The notes under the pieces are model-generated. The model saw only the letters and a program-made list of their open reading frames with translations. It was not told where the DNA came from and searched no databases. Both the position numbers and the translations under genes were made by a program. Below, piece after piece: positions 41,896 through 49,485 of a DNA stretch of 64,000 nt. The stretch comes from Leucobacter sp. OLIS6 (lineage in GTDB: Bacteria; Actinomycetota; Actinomycetes; Actinomycetales; Microbacteriaceae): positions 62,001-126,000 of the forward strand of contig NZ_MRAV01000010.1 in the NCBI RefSeq assembly GCF_002752355.1, in the 5' to 3' direction. Every line of letters begins with the position of its first letter. The stretch's first letter is position 1.

Positions 41896-42780
41896 TCAGA
41901 ACCACATGGGGCGGTCGAGATCGTCCTCGTCCTCGTAGGACTCGCCGAGGCGGCCCGGATCCACATCGACGACGACGGGGACGTGATCGCTGGGTGCGTC
42001 GCCCGTGCGCTCCTGGCGGTGGATCGAGGCACCCGTCACCGCGCCGGCGAACGCCTCGGACGCCATGATGAAGTCGATCCGCATGCCCTCGTCCTTGGGG
42101 AACCGGCCCGCCTTGTAGTCCCAGAAGGTGTAGCCCTCGGGCACGGTGGGGCGCACCACGTCGGTGACGGTCGGCGAGAAGCTCTCGAACATCGAGCGCT
42201 CGTCGGGCGAGACGTGCGTCGAGCGGCCGACGACGAACGACGGGTCGCCCATGTCGCCGTCGAACGGGGCGATGTTCCAGTCACCCATGAGCGCGAGCGG
42301 CAGCTCGGGGTTCTCGGCCAGCCACTGCTCGGCGTCGGTGCGCAGCGCCTCCAGCCAGGCGAGCTTGTACGCGTAGTGCGGGTCGTCGAGCGCCCGGCCG
42401 TTCGGCACGTAGAGGCTCCACAGACGCAGATCGCCGACGGTCACGCCGAGCGCGCGCGCCTCGAGCGGGAGGCCGTTCGGGCCCTCGCCCTGCACGTCCT
42501 CCTGGCCGGCGATCGGCTTGCCGAAGCCCGGCATGTCGGCGAAACCGCGCGCGACGTCGGTCATCTCGTGCCGGCTCGCGAAGGCGACGCCGTTCCACTG
42601 ATTGAGGCCGTGGATCTCGAGGTGGTACCCGGCCTGCTCGAAGGCCTCGACCGGGAACTGGTCGGGACGGCACTTGATCTCCTGCATCGCGAGCACGTCG
42701 ATGTCCTCGCGGACGAGCCAGTCCACCACCCGGCCGACTCGGGTGCGGATCGAATTGACGTTCCAGGTGGCGATGCGCAT
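41896..42780 (-). CDS. xthA: Exodeoxyribonuclease III
   Basis: A 294-residue ExoIII/ExoA-type AP endonuclease. Metal ligand E34 in AMQEIKCRPDQFP, the YVPNGRALDD loop, catalytic N/D pair in LALMGDWNIAPFD, MRIDFIMAS and the terminal histidine in PSDHVPVVVDVD. It incises abasic sites and has 3-prime exonuclease activity in base excision repair. The ATG at 42780 follows TACGCT by six bases, so the mRNA is probably leaderless. It is divergent from the sulfurtransferase gene. Confidence 0.93.
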   Translation of the reverse strand: MRIATWNVNSIRTRVGRVVDWLVREDIDVLAMQEIKCRPDQFPVEAFEQAGYHLEIHGLNQWNGVAFASRHEMTDVARGFADMPGFGKPIAGQEDVQGEGPNGLPLEARALGVTVGDLRLWSLYVPNGRALDDPHYAYKLAWLEALRTDAEQWLAENPELPLALMGDWNIAPFDGDMGDPSFVVGRSTHVSPDERSMFESFSPTVTDVVRPTVPEGYTFWDYKAGRFPKDEGMRIDFIMASEAFAGAVTGASIHRQERTGDAPSDHVPVVVDVDPGRLGESYEDEDDLDRPMWF

Positions 42781-42786
42781 GGATCC

Positions 42787-42792
42787 AGCGTA
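42787..42792 (-). promoter_or_regulatory. -10 box of leaderless xthA transcript
   Basis: On the minus strand TACGCT, six bases, then ATG. The following 21-bp tandem repeat begins four bases beyond. Confidence 0.55.
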
Positions 42793-42795
42793 TCC

Positions 42796-42837
42796 GGCCT
42801 CGCGGTCCGCCTGCCCGGCCTCGCGGCCCGCCTGCCC
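42796..42837. repeat. 21-bp tandem duplication upstream of xthA
   Basis: GGCCTCGCGGTCCGCCTGCCC and the same unit with one T-to-C change, head to tail, in the divergent region between xthA and the sulfurtransferase gene. It would cover the xthA -35 region. Confidence 0.6.
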
Positions 42838-42859
42838 GGACCGAGGATCGCGCTCGCCC

Positions 42860-42926
42860 GATTTCGGAGATCCGCCTGACTTCGGATGCTTGCGGCTGAA
42901 GCCTCCGAAATCCTGCGAATCTCCGA
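42860..42926. promoter_or_regulatory. Mutually exclusive inverted repeats in the xthA/sulfurtransferase region
   Basis: GATTTCGGAG (42860-42869) can pair with CTCCGAAATC (42903-42912). Its overlapping part TCGGAGAT (42864-42871) can instead pair with ATCTCCGA (42919-42926). This is the arrangement of a switch or of a repeated operator half-site. Confidence 0.35.
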
Positions 42927-42993
42927 CGGAGTGACGGCGGTTTGGGAGCTGCGAGACGGTGGATCGCCGAGGCCGGAGGAGCAGAATGGGTGC

Positions 42994-43926
42994 ATGACCG
43001 CACCGATCCTCATCTCGGCCGAAGAACTGCGCGAACTGCTGTCCGGGGAGGTTCGGCCGCGCGTGCTCGACGTCCGCTACCGGCTGGGCTTCGCCGACGG
43101 GCACGATCAGTACCTGGCCGGGCATATCCCGGGGGCCGTGTTCGTGGATCTCGAGGGGGACCTCGCCGGGCACGGCGCCCCGTCGGACGGGCGGCATCCG
43201 CTGCCCGACGACGCGGCGCTCGAGGTGTCGGCGCGCGCTTGGGGGATCCGTGCCGGCCAGACGGTCGTCGTGTACGACGATGCGCGGTCGTTGCCGGCGT
43301 CGCGCGCCTGGTGGGCGCTGCGGCGGGCCGGGATCGACGATGTGCGACTGCTCGACGGCGGGCTCTCCGCGTGGATCGCGGCCGGTGGCGCGGTGGAGCC
43401 GGGGGAGGTGGTTCCCGAGCCTGGTGATGTGACGCTCACGAGGCCCGGTGCCGCCGGGGTGCTCACGGCGGGGCAGGTCGCGGAGTGGGACGGGATCCTG
43501 CTCGATGCCCGTGCGCCGGAGCGGTTCCGGGGCGAGAGCGAGCCGATCGATCCGGTCGCGGGCCACATTCCGGGGGCGCGCAACCTGCCGATCTCGGAGG
43601 TGCTGACGGAGGACGGCCGGTTCCGCTCGCCGGAGCGCATCGCGGCGGCGTTCGCGGCGGTGGGTGTGGGCTCCGGCCCGGGCGTGGGCTCCGGCCCGGG
43701 CGCCGAGGCGGGCGTGGGTGCTCTGCCGGATGCGGGCGCGGACGCTCTGCCGGATGCGGGCGGAGAAGAGGTCGAGGCGCGGATCGCTGCGTATTGCGGT
43801 TCGGGCGTGACGGCGGCGCAGTTGGCGCTCGCGGGGGCGCTCATCGGGCGCGACGTCGTCGTGTTCCCGGGGTCCTGGAGCGCCTGGTCGAACACTCCCG
43901 GGCTGCCGGTCGCGACTGGAGAGTAG
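42994..43926 (+). CDS. sseA: Thiosulfate/3-mercaptopyruvate sulfurtransferase (double rhodanese)
   Basis: A 310-residue protein with two rhodanese domains. Domain 1 has LDVRYRLGFADGHDQYLAGH and GAVFVDLEGDLAG; domain 2 has LDARAPERFRGESEPIDPVA, GHIPGARNLPISE and the active loop YCGSGVTA with C268. A repetitive linker (VGSGPGVGSGPGAEAG) is inserted at about 225-255. It transfers sulfane sulfur from mercaptopyruvate or thiosulfate to an acceptor. CAGAAT lies six bases before the ATG and may be a leaderless -10 box. The CGSG loop favours mercaptopyruvate over thiosulfate, but this is not decisive. Confidence 0.88.
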   Translation: MTAPILISAEELRELLSGEVRPRVLDVRYRLGFADGHDQYLAGHIPGAVFVDLEGDLAGHGAPSDGRHPLPDDAALEVSARAWGIRAGQTVVVYDDARSLPASRAWWALRRAGIDDVRLLDGGLSAWIAAGGAVEPGEVVPEPGDVTLTRPGAAGVLTAGQVAEWDGILLDARAPERFRGESEPIDPVAGHIPGARNLPISEVLTEDGRFRSPERIAAAFAAVGVGSGPGVGSGPGAEAGVGALPDAGADALPDAGGEEVEARIAAYCGSGVTAAQLALAGALIGRDVVVFPGSWSAWSNTPGLPVATGE

Positions 43927-43978
43927 GCGGGCGGGCTGCAGCGCTTGTCGCTTGTTCAGCGCCGGCGGTCTCTCGGAT

Positions 43979-44068
43979 GCGGCGTCTGAAGCGACGGCAT
44001 CTGGTGCGGCGGCTCCTGGTGCGGCGGCGTCTGAAGCGACGGCCCCGGGTGCGGCGGCCAGGTATGGC
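43979..44068. repeat. Two imperfect 45-bp tandem units
   Basis: GCGGCGTCTGAAGCGACGGC occurs at 43979 and again at 44024, followed by variants of a GGTGCGGCGG segment. It lies between the sulfurtransferase gene and tRNA-Gly. An open frame across it encodes only Ala/Ser/Gly repeats and is not called. Confidence 0.5.
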
Positions 44069-44105
44069 GGGTGGAAGCGCGGCCGGCTGCTGCGCCGGGA
44101 ACGAC

Positions 44106-44131
44106 GAGAGCCCCGCCTGGGCGGGGCTCTC
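44106..44131 (-). terminator. Terminator of tRNA-Gly
   Basis: An 11-bp perfect stem (GAGAGCCCCGC/GCGGGGCTCTC) with a four-base loop, seven bases beyond the tRNA 3-prime end. Confidence 0.7.
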
Positions 44132-44138
44132 GTGTCGG

Positions 44139-44209
44139 AGGGGATGACGAGAATCGAACTCGCGCTGTCTGCTTGGGAAGCAGAAGTTCTACCATTGAAC
44201 TACATCCCC
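44139..44209 (-). tRNA. tRNA-Gly (anticodon CCC)
   Basis: A 71-nucleotide cloverleaf: acceptor GGGGATG pairs with CATCCCC, D-stem GTTC/GAAC, anticodon stem TCTGC/GCAGA with loop TTCCCAA, T-arm GCGAG-TTCGATT-CTCGT, discriminator T. CCA is not encoded. It reads GGG glycine codons. Confidence 0.95.
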
Positions 44210-44286
44210 AGTGCCGGGCGGACCCGACTCTTTCAGCCTAGCAGAACCCGGCTGGCAGGCGGTCGAGCCTGCGGCGGGCAGCAGCC

Positions 44287-45588
44287 CTACTGGCAGATCG
44301 CGGCGCCTGCGAGGGTCTTGGCCTGATCGTCGGCGCTCCAGGGGACGTCCGGGCCTGCCCCCGCGTCCTTCGAGAGCGCTGCGATCTGGAAGGCCAGGGC
44401 GCGTGCGAAGCCGGCACCGGCGCTCGAGTTGTTGAGCGTGACGACCACCGTGTATCCCGTGGACGGATCCTGGTAGGCGGCGGTGATGGCGCCGGTGATC
44501 GAACCGCTGCGGCCGAACAGAGGCCCCATCTTCTCGACGCCGAAGCCGTACTGCTGCGCGTTCGGGTCCGCGGCGACCTCCTTGGTCGGCTTGCCGTCCT
44601 TGTCGCGCTCGGGGTTCTGGGTCGACTGGGTCTTGGCGATGAGCTCCTGGTCCTTCTTCGTGCCGAAGGTGCCGGAGAAGTAGGCGGTGTAGAAGTTCTT
44701 CAGGTCCGAGACGGTCGTGACCGAGGCGCCAGCCGCGCTGAGCATGCTGGTGGAGATCTTGTTGAGCTCCGCGGGCTTCGCCTCGCAGACGGGCTTGCCG
44801 CCCGCTGCGGGGTAGGTGAGCCCGGTCATGCCGCCGCTGGGCAGCGTCAGGTTGCCCGGGTCGGGGAAGAAGGTCGAACTCATCGAGGCCTTGCTATAGA
44901 CCCGGCTCTTGAGGAGGTCTGCAAGGGACTGACCGGTGACCTCTTCGAGCGCGCGGGCCAGCACGAGACTGTCGGTGTCGGAGATGTAGACGTTCTGACC
45001 GGGCCAGGGGAGCGGCGAACGCACGAGGCCGTTCGCGAGGAGCTCCCGGTCGCTCCACGGACGCAGCGGGTTGTTCGCGAAGATGTCGCTGATGCCCGTC
45101 TTGTAGTCGGCGAGGCCCGAGGTTCCGTTGCAGAGCTGCTCGTAGGTGATGCCTTCCAAGCCCTTCTGGCGGGGCAGGTCCTTCGAGACCTCGCGGTTGA
45201 GCTTGACGGTGCCGTCCGCGTTGAGGGTGAGTAGGAGGGCACAGAGCGCCGGCTGGGTGGTCTGTCCGCCGCGGATCGCGGCATCGGCGGCGAGCTTGCC
45301 CGTGCCGAAGGTCTGCAGGTACTCGCCCTTCTTGTCGCCGCTCCAGACGCCCACGATGGCGTCGGTGGACCCGCTCTGCTTCATCGCCTGCTGGACGGCC
45401 TGCTCGATGTTGCCCGAGAGTCCCTTGTCGATGGTGTTCACGGCGTCTGCGCCGCCCGAGGAGCCCTGGCCGGTGCACGCGGTGAGGCCGAGAGCTGCGA
45501 CGGCGACGGCACCGATCACAGCGATGCGGGAGCGCCGAGCGAGTTTCGAAATCACCGGACCGCCAATCTGTTTGCAGGCATAGAACAT
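44287..45588 (-). CDS. Serine beta-lactamase-like lipoprotein with degenerate active site
   Basis: A 433-residue secreted lipoprotein, lipobox ALGLTAC (Cys38) and a Gly/Ser tether. The fold matches class C-like serine hydrolases: CNGTSGLADYKTG corresponds to the HTSGL segment, and VLARALEEVTGQSLADLL to the helix after the YxN motif. The nucleophile motif SxxK is replaced by Q109-T-T-Q112, the YSN position by I202-S-D, and the HxG motif by GRSGSITGA. All three catalytic elements are therefore lost, so peptidase or lactamase activity is unlikely; a binding or sensing role fits better. TAGAAT five bases before ATG 45588 supports this start. Confidence 0.82.
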   Translation of the reverse strand: MFYACKQIGGPVISKLARRSRIAVIGAVAVAALGLTACTGQGSSGGADAVNTIDKGLSGNIEQAVQQAMKQSGSTDAIVGVWSGDKKGEYLQTFGTGKLAADAAIRGGQTTQPALCALLLTLNADGTVKLNREVSKDLPRQKGLEGITYEQLCNGTSGLADYKTGISDIFANNPLRPWSDRELLANGLVRSPLPWPGQNVYISDTDSLVLARALEEVTGQSLADLLKSRVYSKASMSSTFFPDPGNLTLPSGGMTGLTYPAAGGKPVCEAKPAELNKISTSMLSAAGASVTTVSDLKNFYTAYFSGTFGTKKDQELIAKTQSTQNPERDKDGKPTKEVAADPNAQQYGFGVEKMGPLFGRSGSITGAITAAYQDPSTGYTVVVTLNNSSAGAGFARALAFQIAALSKDAGAGPDVPWSADDQAKTLAGAAICQ

Positions 45589-45593
45589 TCGCG

Positions 45594-45599
45594 ATTCTA
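45594..45599 (-). promoter_or_regulatory. -10 box of the degenerate hydrolase gene
   Basis: On the minus strand TAGAAT, close to the sigma-70 consensus, five bases before ATG. Confidence 0.45.
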
Positions 45600-45669
45600 C
45601 TGCCTGGTTCTCGGGAGGCCGCTGAACCGGGTCTGTGGTGCGTGCGTGGAGCTGGGCCGAGGTGCGGGG

Positions 45670-45688
45670 TTAGGCAAGCCTTAGTTAG
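45670..45688 (+). promoter_or_regulatory. DtxR/IdeR-like iron box upstream of the heme oxygenase gene
   Basis: TTAGGCAAGCCTTAGTTAG matches 13 of 19 positions of the consensus TTAGGTTAGSCTAACCTAA and overlaps the -10 box at 45686. Iron-loaded repressor bound here would block transcription, giving expression under iron limitation. Confidence 0.6.
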
Positions 45689-45691
45689 GAT
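45686..45691 (+). promoter_or_regulatory. -10 box of the leaderless heme oxygenase transcript
   Basis: TAGGAT, six bases, then GTG 45698. There is no ribosome-binding site between. Confidence 0.5.
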
Positions 45692-45697
45692 GTCGGA

Positions 45698-46795
45698 GTG
45701 AGTGATTTCGACGAGACCGTCATTTCCGGTGTGATCGGCCACATGAACGGCGACCACACCGACGACAACCTGCTGATCGCGCGTGCTTTCGGGTATCCCG
45801 AGGCGACGGCGAGCACGATGACGGGCCTGACCGGGGAGCACGGCTGCTGGACCGTGGTGGATCCCGCGGGCGAGTACGAGCTCTGCGTTCCCTGGCCGGC
45901 CGGCCGGATCACCGAACGGCCCCAGATCCGTCGCGAAGTCGTGCTGCTCTACCGCGAGGCGTGCAAGCGTCTGGGCATTGAACCGCGCGCTGAGCACGCG
46001 GCCCCGCAGCACCTGCCCGGACAGGGCGATGCGGCGCATCCGCACGGCTCGGAGCACGCGGCCCATGGCGGCGCTCATCCCCACGGCGGCCACGGCCACG
46101 CGGCGCACGCCGGTTCGAATCCGCACGCGGCCCCGGCGCAGGAGGGCCCCGTGGCGTTCTCGGTCGAGATCCGCAGCGGTTCCTGGTCGGATCACTCCGA
46201 CAGCGAGGGAGCCGGGTTCATGGAGGGCATCATGCGCGGCCGGGGTACCCGCGAGGACTACGTCGCGCTCGCCGTGCAGCACTACTTCATGTACGAAGCA
46301 CTGGAGGAGAGCGCGGCGAAGTTCGAGCAGGACGCCCGGTTCGCGGGATTCCACTCGGACGACCTCGAGCGCATGGCCGCGCTCGAAGAGGACCTGGTGT
46401 TCCTGGTCGGCGACGACTGGCGAGAGCGTATCGAACCCACTCCTGCGACCGCGGCGTACGCGGCCCGGATCCGTGAGATCGCGGACGAGGGCTGGCTTCC
46501 CGGTCTCGTCGCGCACCACTACACCCGCTACCTCGGCGATCTGTCGGGCGGGCAGATGATCGCGCGTCGCGTGGGGAAGCAGTTCGGCTTCGAGCGCGCG
46601 GGCATCTCGTTCTACGATTTCTCGTCGCTCGGGGACCTCGCCGAGTTCAAGGACCGGTACCGTGCCGAGCTCGATGCGCTGGGCGAGACGCTCGACCAGG
46701 CGGAGCGCGATCGCGTGCTGGCCGAGGTGCGGACCGCCTACCGTTTCAACACCGACGTGTTCGGGGATCTGGCTCGGGCGAAGGCCGCGAACTAG
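45698..46795 (+). CDS. DUF2470 domain fused to heme oxygenase via a His-rich linker
   Basis: A 365-residue fusion. Residues 1-90 are a DUF2470 domain (GHMNGDHTDDNLLIARAFG), known as the heme-contacting C-terminal part of HugZ-type enzymes. Residues about 98-150 form a His-, Ala- and Gly-rich linker with some dozen histidines, able to bind metal or heme. The rest is a classical biliverdin-producing heme oxygenase: proximal histidine in WSDHSDSEGAGFM (about 166), and the family signature LVAHHYTRYLGDLSGGQ in the distal helix. It opens heme to biliverdin, CO and iron. An iron box and leaderless -10 element precede the GTG start. Confidence 0.9.
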   Translation: MSDFDETVISGVIGHMNGDHTDDNLLIARAFGYPEATASTMTGLTGEHGCWTVVDPAGEYELCVPWPAGRITERPQIRREVVLLYREACKRLGIEPRAEHAAPQHLPGQGDAAHPHGSEHAAHGGAHPHGGHGHAAHAGSNPHAAPAQEGPVAFSVEIRSGSWSDHSDSEGAGFMEGIMRGRGTREDYVALAVQHYFMYEALEESAAKFEQDARFAGFHSDDLERMAALEEDLVFLVGDDWRERIEPTPATAAYAARIREIADEGWLPGLVAHHYTRYLGDLSGGQMIARRVGKQFGFERAGISFYDFSSLGDLAEFKDRYRAELDALGETLDQAERDRVLAEVRTAYRFNTDVFGDLARAKAAN

Positions 46796-46860
46796 CGCGA
46801 CTCGGCGGTGCCTCTGTGAAGGGAGGAGCCGGTTCGGAGACGCCGTTGGCTCGGTGACCC

Positions 46861-47844
46861 TCATCTTTCGCTGAACCTTCGAGCAAGGCCGGCGCGCAGT
46901 GGTCGGGGCGCACGGCCGAGGAATGCGCAGAGCCGCCCTTCCGTCTCGTGGAGTCGCTGCGGATGGAAATCTTCGGCGTGCGCTCGGAGGATCTTGTAGC
47001 CGATCTCCCGAGCGCGGTCGAGACGAGTCAGATCTCGGAGATATTGCTGGCGGTCTGTGCGGTGCTGCTCGCCGTCGTACTCGAGGATCCGCCTCCGCGC
47101 GCGATCGACCTGGTCGAATCGTCCGATCCAGGCTCCGGCACGATCGTGGAGGTCCGCTTGCAGTTCGAGATCGTCGAGGCCCATCGAGGCGAGCACGTAG
47201 TGCAGGTGGGATTCCATTCGGGATTCCGCGCCGAGTCGGGACACCGACCAGGCATCGCGCAGCCGCTTGATGCCGCGCGTACGGCTGCGGATCAGGAGAG
47301 CGTCGACTTCCGATTCGGTGAGTGAAGCCCCATCGGGGATCCGTCGAGGACGGCGCAGGTGGTCGAGGGCGACCACGAGTTCGAGAAACGGGAGCGTCGC
47401 GGCGGATTGCAGGAGGGCGAGGGAAGCCGGCACGCACGGGAGTCCGCTCGGGCTCCGTACCGGAGCGAATTGCGCCGAGGTGCGGTGGCCGATGACTCCG
47501 CGACCCGTCGATCGGTTGAGCGGCTGGGGTGCGGTCACGTGCAGTTCTTCGGGCGCCCGGAGCGGCACCCCGTGCAGCAGGAGAGCGCTCGTGTGGCTGA
47601 AGCACTCTTCTCGCCGCAGCAGCGGCGCATAGTCCCGTGCTCGCGCCCGGACCCGGCCCTCGACATAGGTCGGCCGCCCCGGTGGCGCGGACTGCGGTGA
47701 ACCGAGGCGTCGGACTCCATGATGCGGGCGTTCGAATCTCGAGTGGGCGAGGGTACCCGGGGTGACGCCGAGCGCCCGAGCCTCGGCGAGAGTGAATGCG
47801 GGCTCGCGGAGCGGCTCGGGGAGGGGAGCTGGGCGTCGGGACAT
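46861..47844 (-). CDS. AbiEi-like N-terminus with DUF559 nuclease-type C-terminus
   Basis: A 327-residue protein. Residues 15-60 (PAFTLAEARALGVTPGTLAH and FERPHHGVRRLG) look like the winged-helix N-terminal domain of AbiEi-type proteins; the middle has FSHTSALLLHGVPL and LHVTAPQPLNRSTGRGVIGH. The C-terminal 120 residues end in the VSR/DUF559 nuclease-like motif RILEYDGEQHRTDRQQYLRD and KILRAHAEDF. Many actinobacterial genomes carry several of these; function unproven, possibly DNA processing. I start at ATG 47844, with CAAGCT six bases upstream. No cognate partner gene is adjacent, so a toxin-antitoxin role is not supported. Confidence 0.75.
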   Translation of the reverse strand: MSRRPAPLPEPLREPAFTLAEARALGVTPGTLAHSRFERPHHGVRRLGSPQSAPPGRPTYVEGRVRARARDYAPLLRREECFSHTSALLLHGVPLRAPEELHVTAPQPLNRSTGRGVIGHRTSAQFAPVRSPSGLPCVPASLALLQSAATLPFLELVVALDHLRRPRRIPDGASLTESEVDALLIRSRTRGIKRLRDAWSVSRLGAESRMESHLHYVLASMGLDDLELQADLHDRAGAWIGRFDQVDRARRRILEYDGEQHRTDRQQYLRDLTRLDRAREIGYKILRAHAEDFHPQRLHETEGRLCAFLGRAPRPLRAGLARRFSER

Positions 47845-47976
47845 GTAGGCAGCTTGCCCGCCGCTGCGCGGGTGGTGACGGTTATCCACAGGCTGGGGCG
47901 CGCTGGCGACCGATCCTGCACGGATGCGTGCTGTGGAGGGGATTCGAAGGTCGGGGCGGGACGCGGTGAGATCCAC

Positions 47977-48032
47977 CGAGTGGCGGCAAATCACTGGAAT
48001 GGCGGGCTATTCGCGCGCTTTGCCGCCACTCG
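47977..48032. repeat. Intergenic hairpin repeat, family CGAGTGGCGGCAAA, copy 1
   Basis: Arms CGAGTGGCGGCAAA (47977-47990) and its perfect complement (48019-48032), loop of 28 bases containing GAATGGCGGG. A second copy lies at 61949-62005. Both sit between two minus-strand genes. Confidence 0.65.
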
Positions 48033-48131
48033 ACGGAGAACACGCGGGTGCGCTTCCATGGGGGAATGAGTGCGCGAGTAGGGAAGGAGAGGGGGCACGA
48101 GCAACCCCCAAGCCCGAACCCGCCCCGGGAT

Positions 48132-49394
48132 CTACCGCCCCTGCATGAACCTGACGACGTTGGGGTCCACGATCACGTCTCTGGGCTGCAGCGGCCGCCG
48201 CAGGTAGAGCCCCTCGAGCGAGCGCACGCGGCTCAGCGCGACGTAGCTCTGCCCGGCGCTGAACGCGCGGGGACCGAGGTCGATGACGGCCTGGTCGTAG
48301 GTGTGGCCCTGCGACTTGTGGATGGTCACGGCCCAGGCGAGGCGCAGCGGGAACTGCTCGAATTCCGCCACGACCTCCTTCTCGAGCTTCTTGGTCTCGG
48401 CGTCGTAGCGGTACCGGAACCGCTCCCAGACGGCGGGCTCGACCTCGTACTCCTCGTCGTCGACCTCGACCCAGACGGTGCCGGAGACGCGCGAGACGGT
48501 CCCGATGGTGCCGTTGACCCAGCGCCCGTCGGGGTCGTTGCGCAGGAACATGACCTGCGCGCCCTGCTTGAGCTCGAGCACCTCGTCGGCGGGGAAGGTG
48601 TTCTCGCGGAACTCGCCGTTCACCTCGGCGACGGCGCGCATCGCCCCGCCCTTGATCCCCGCGAGTCGTTCCTGGTTGATCTTGTTGACGGTGGCGTTGG
48701 TGGTCGCGAGGGTGAGCGCGTCCGCGGGGGCGGGACGGTCGCCCGCCGCGTTGAGTTCGCCGGCCATATCGGCGTCGACGACGCCGTGCCGCACGGCGCC
48801 GAGGATCTGCTTGAAGCGGCTGTCGCGCTGCCGGTGCACCTCGGTGAGCTCGATGATGCTCATGGGGGAGTCGCGCCACACCTTCGCGTCGAAGAACCAG
48901 AGCGAGCGGTAGGTGTCGTTGAAGTAGGCGCGCTCGTGCGGGTCGCGCGGCGGTACTGGCGGCAGCTGGAAGGGGTCGCCGAACATGATGATCTGCGCGC
49001 CGCCGAACGGGTCGTGCTTCTTTCCGCGCGCCTGCCGCAGTGCGCGGTCGATCGCGTCCATGAGGTCGGCGGAGACCATCGAGATCTCGTCGAGCACGAG
49101 TGTGTCGATCGACGAGAGCATCTTCTTCAGCTCGGCGGGCTGGTCGAGGTCGTGGTCGGCGATCACACCGGTGGGGAGTCGCAGCAGCGAATGGATCGTC
49201 TGCCCGCCCACGTTGAGCGCGGCGACGCCCGTCGGCGCGCACACGGCGATGATCTTGCTCGTGTTCCACGCCAGGTGGTTCAGGATCGTCGACTTGCCCG
49301 TGCCGGCGCGCCCCGTGACGAAGATGTGCTCGCGGGTGTGCTCGATCCGTTCGTAGACGGCGAGCTGCTCGGGGCTGAGTTCGGGGCGGGGCAC
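48132..49394 (-). CDS. PIF1/RecD-like superfamily 1 DNA helicase
   Basis: A 420-residue helicase of the PIF1 type. Motif I GRAGTGKST (28-36), motif Ia APTGVAALNVGGQTIHS, motif II LVLDEISMVSA (D102-E103), motif III IMFGDPFQLPPV, motif V-like GAQVMFLRND with the SH3-like insert, motif VI TIHKSQGHTYDQ and YVALSRVRSLEGL. It unwinds DNA in the 5-to-3 direction in its family. GTG 49394 follows TACCCT by six bases, so the transcript is probably leaderless. Shorter than eukaryotic PIF1 but full length for the bacterial class. Confidence 0.9.
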   Translation of the reverse strand: MPRPELSPEQLAVYERIEHTREHIFVTGRAGTGKSTILNHLAWNTSKIIAVCAPTGVAALNVGGQTIHSLLRLPTGVIADHDLDQPAELKKMLSSIDTLVLDEISMVSADLMDAIDRALRQARGKKHDPFGGAQIIMFGDPFQLPPVPPRDPHERAYFNDTYRSLWFFDAKVWRDSPMSIIELTEVHRQRDSRFKQILGAVRHGVVDADMAGELNAAGDRPAPADALTLATTNATVNKINQERLAGIKGGAMRAVAEVNGEFRENTFPADEVLELKQGAQVMFLRNDPDGRWVNGTIGTVSRVSGTVWVEVDDEEYEVEPAVWERFRYRYDAETKKLEKEVVAEFEQFPLRLAWAVTIHKSQGHTYDQAVIDLGPRAFSAGQSYVALSRVRSLEGLYLRRPLQPRDVIVDPNVVRFMQGR

Positions 49395-49400
49395 CCAGCC

Positions 49401-49406
49401 AGGGTA
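49401..49406 (-). promoter_or_regulatory. -10 box of leaderless helicase transcript
   Basis: On the minus strand TACCCT, six bases, then GTG. Confidence 0.5.
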
Positions 49407-49485
49407 CCCGTTCCGAGCGGCCGGATCGGGCTCGATCCGAGGGGGTGATTCCGCTGCGCGGCACGCGCGGGGACGGACCCCGGGA

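Noticed and set aside
43952-44138. Small Ala/Ser/Gly-rich open frame downstream of the sulfurtransferase gene
   Set aside because: It is the translation of an imperfect 45-bp tandem repeat, without start context or known similarity, and runs toward a tRNA.
44287-45588. Annotation as an active serine hydrolase or beta-lactamase
   Set aside because: SxxK, YxN and HxG are all replaced, so only the fold is supported.
46861-47844. Type IV toxin-antitoxin system
   Set aside because: Only one gene is present; neither neighbour resembles an AbiEii toxin, and the C-terminal half is DUF559-like.
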